Source: Massilia norwichensis
Lineage (GTDB): Bacteria > Pseudomonadota > Gammaproteobacteria > Burkholderiales > Burkholderiaceae_D
Assembly (NCBI RefSeq): GCF_024753245.1
Contig: NZ_JANUGX010000031.1
Location: 1 to 64,000, forward strand
Reading direction: 5' to 3'
DNA: 64,000 nucleotides
The position numbers and the translations under genes were made by a program. Below are positions 61,522-64,000 of this stretch, in pieces (position 1 is the stretch's first letter; each line of letters starts with the position of its first letter). The notes under the pieces were generated by a model. That model saw nothing but the letters and a program-made list of their open reading frames with translations, had not been told where the DNA came from and searched no databases.

Positions 61522-62290
61522 CAATGACTGCTCCCGGTGCCGAGGTAAGCCTCGATCACCGCCTTGTTCTTCTGGATCTCGGCCGGCAGGCCTTCCGCGA
61601 TCAGCTTGCCGTATTCCAGCACCGAGATGCGGTCGCACAGGCCCATCATCAGCTTCACGTCGTGCTCGATCAGCAGGATGGTGATGCCGGCACCCTGGAT
61701 CTTCACCAGCAGCTCGCGCAGGGCCAGCTTTTCGGTGGCGTTCATGCCGGCCGCCGGTTCGTCCAGCGCCAGCAGCGTCGGATCGGTGGCGAGCGCGCGC
61801 GCGATTTCGAGGCGGCGCTGGTCGCCGTAGGATAGGTAGCGCGCGGTGCGGTTGGCAAACTGGCCGATGCCGACGAAGTCCAGCAGTTCCTGGGCTTTCG
61901 CGCGGATCGCCGCTTCTTCGAGACGCGCCGCCTTGTGGCGCAGGATCGCGCCGATCACGCCCTGGCGGGTGCGCACGTGGCGCCCGACCATCACGTTTTC
62001 CAGCGCCGTCATCTCGCCGAACAGGCGGATGTTCTGGAAGGTGCGGGCGATGCCGGCCTTCGCCACCTGGTGCGGCGCCGACGGCGAATACGGCTTGCCG
62101 GCCAGCTCGAAGCTGCCGCTGTCCGGCTGGTACAGGCCCGTAATCACATTGAAGAAGGTGGTCTTGCCGGCGCCGTTCGGGCCGATCAGGCCATAGATCT
62201 GGCCCTTCTCGATGCGGATGCCGACGTCGGTCAGGGCCTGCAGGCCGCCGAAGCGTTTATTGACACCCGAGATGTTCAGCAGCGCCGTGC

Positions 62291-62294
<4 letters not shown>
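61521..62294 (-). CDS. livG: Branched-chain amino acid ABC transporter ATPase LivG
   Basis: The 257-residue ATPase has Walker A GPNGAGKTT, GIARTFQNIRLFGEMTALENV (typical of LivG), signature LSYGDQRRLEIARAL and Walker B LLALDEPAAGMN. The ATG overlaps the livM stop (ATGA). The frame is open far upstream only because it is antiparallel-neutral, GC-rich sequence over livM. Confidence 0.95.
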
Positions 62295-63493
<1,199 letters not shown>

Positions 63494-63508
63494 GTTCTCG
63501 ATCTCCCC

Positions 63509-64000
63509 TTACGCGCGGTCGGCCACGCGCTCGCCCATGATGCCGGACGGCCGCACGGTCAGCACCAGGATCAGCACGATGAAGGCGAAGATGTCCTGGT
63601 AGTGGCTGCCGAGGAAGCCCCCGGTCAGGTCGCCGATATAGCCGGCGCCCAGGCTCTCGATGATGCCGAGCACGATCCCGCCGATCATCGCGCCATAGAT
63701 ATTGCCGATACCGCCAAGCACCGCGGCCGAGAAGGCCTTCATACCCGGCACAGTACCCATCGCGAACTGGATCGAGGCATAGTTGGCGCCCCACATCACC
63801 CCGGCGACGGCGGCCAGCGCGGCGCCGATGGCGAAGGTGGTGACCACCACGCGGTTCGCGTCCACGCCCATCAGCCCGGCCACGCGCGGGTTCTCGGCGA
63901 CGGCGCGCATGGCGCGGCCCATTTTCGTCTTCTCGACCAGGAACACCAGGCCCAGCATGGCGCAAGCGGCCAGCACTAGCAGCAGCACCTGGGTCTGCGA
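63509..64000 (-). CDS. livH: Branched-chain amino acid ABC transporter permease LivH (partial, 5' end outside window)
   Basis: Only the C-terminal part (about 160 residues) is inside the window. It shows the LivH coupling loop TKMGRAMRAVAENPRVAGLMG, then DANRVVVTTFAIGAALAAVAG and GMKAFSAAVLGGIGNIYGAM, ending VRPSGIMGERVADRA. It completes the livH-livM-livG-livF set; the periplasmic binding protein gene is presumably further upstream. Confidence 0.92.
   Translation of the reverse strand, partial: SQTQVLLLVLAACAMLGLVFLVEKTKMGRAMRAVAENPRVAGLMGVDANRVVVTTFAIGAALAAVAGVMWGANYASIQFAMGTVPGMKAFSAAVLGGIGNIYGAMIGGIVLGIIESLGAGYIGDLTGGFLGSHYQDIFAFIVLILVLTVRPSGIMGERVADRA

Overview
The window is a GC-rich, gene-dense chromosomal segment of a betaproteobacterium, most probably an Oxalobacteraceae member close to Massilia/Telluria/Janthinobacterium. 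This rests on protein style and gene order: rluC-gph-Rieske-sppA divergent from rne, a MoeA of the burkholderial type, aat-bpt, cysTWA-cysB, a phasin, and abundant CGTCATTCCCG-type palindromic repeats. No species can be named from the sequence alone. Nearly all of it reads as ordinary chromosomal backbone. The clearest accessory part is 11.4-18.8 kb, with smaller accessory traces at 26.7 kb, 44.8-45.4 kb and several REP clusters.

Layout. 0.2-3.2 kb (-): rluC, a HAD phosphatase, a Rieske protein and sppA in one overlapping operon. 3.2-7.0 kb: RNase E behind a leader of about 580 nt that contains a very stable hairpin. 7.1-11.4 kb (+): a ChrA-family transporter, moaA, and a single reading frame joining MobA to MoeA, so molybdenum-cofactor genes form an operon. 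11.4-12.5 kb: decayed DNA holding a DUF218 protein, a transglycosylase pseudogene and a diverged relic of a moeA 3' end. 12.6-18.8 kb (+): a type VI secretion payload module (VgrG, lipase effector, Tli4-like lipoprotein immunity protein, PAAR tip). 18.8-24.1 kb (-): adenosine/adenine deaminase, a large FtsX-type permease, a group 2 truncated haemoglobin and RmuC.

24.4-29.7 kb (+): the PrkA kinase / YeaH (DUF444) / SpoVR-family cluster behind a consensus-like sigma-70 promoter and a structured leader. 30.2-34.1 kb (+): tonB-exbB-exbD-exbD plus a secreted TPR protein. 34.2-41.6 kb (+): ribF, ileS, lspA, coaBC, dut and an M48-like lipoprotein that has lost its zinc ligands. 41.9-45.2 kb: DMT transporter, AlkA-type glycosylase, an outer-membrane barrel and an orphan Tdi1-type T6SS immunity gene beside a long hairpin repeat and the initiator tRNA gene. 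45.7-50 kb (+): Nudix hydrolase, the two N-degron aminoacyl-transferases (aat, bpt), pyrD and an aldo/keto reductase. 50-54.7 kb (-): cysB, cysA, cysW, cysT and a TauE/SafE exporter. 54.8-60.6 kb: 1-Cys peroxiredoxin, dgkA, an IclR regulator, pbpG, a nitroreductase, a second DMT transporter and a phasin, with a perfect FNR/Anr-type site between the last two. 60.8-64 kb (-): branched-chain amino-acid ABC genes livF, livG, livM and a livH cut off by the window end.

The most unusual items are the MobA-MoeA fusion next to a relic of a second moeA end, the T6SS lipase/immunity module with its VgrG C-terminal extension, the orphan Tdi1 immunity gene, a two-copy family of roughly 110-bp hairpins with a GCCGTAC/GTACGGC core, the long structured leaders of rne and prkA, and the inactivated M48-like lipoprotein.
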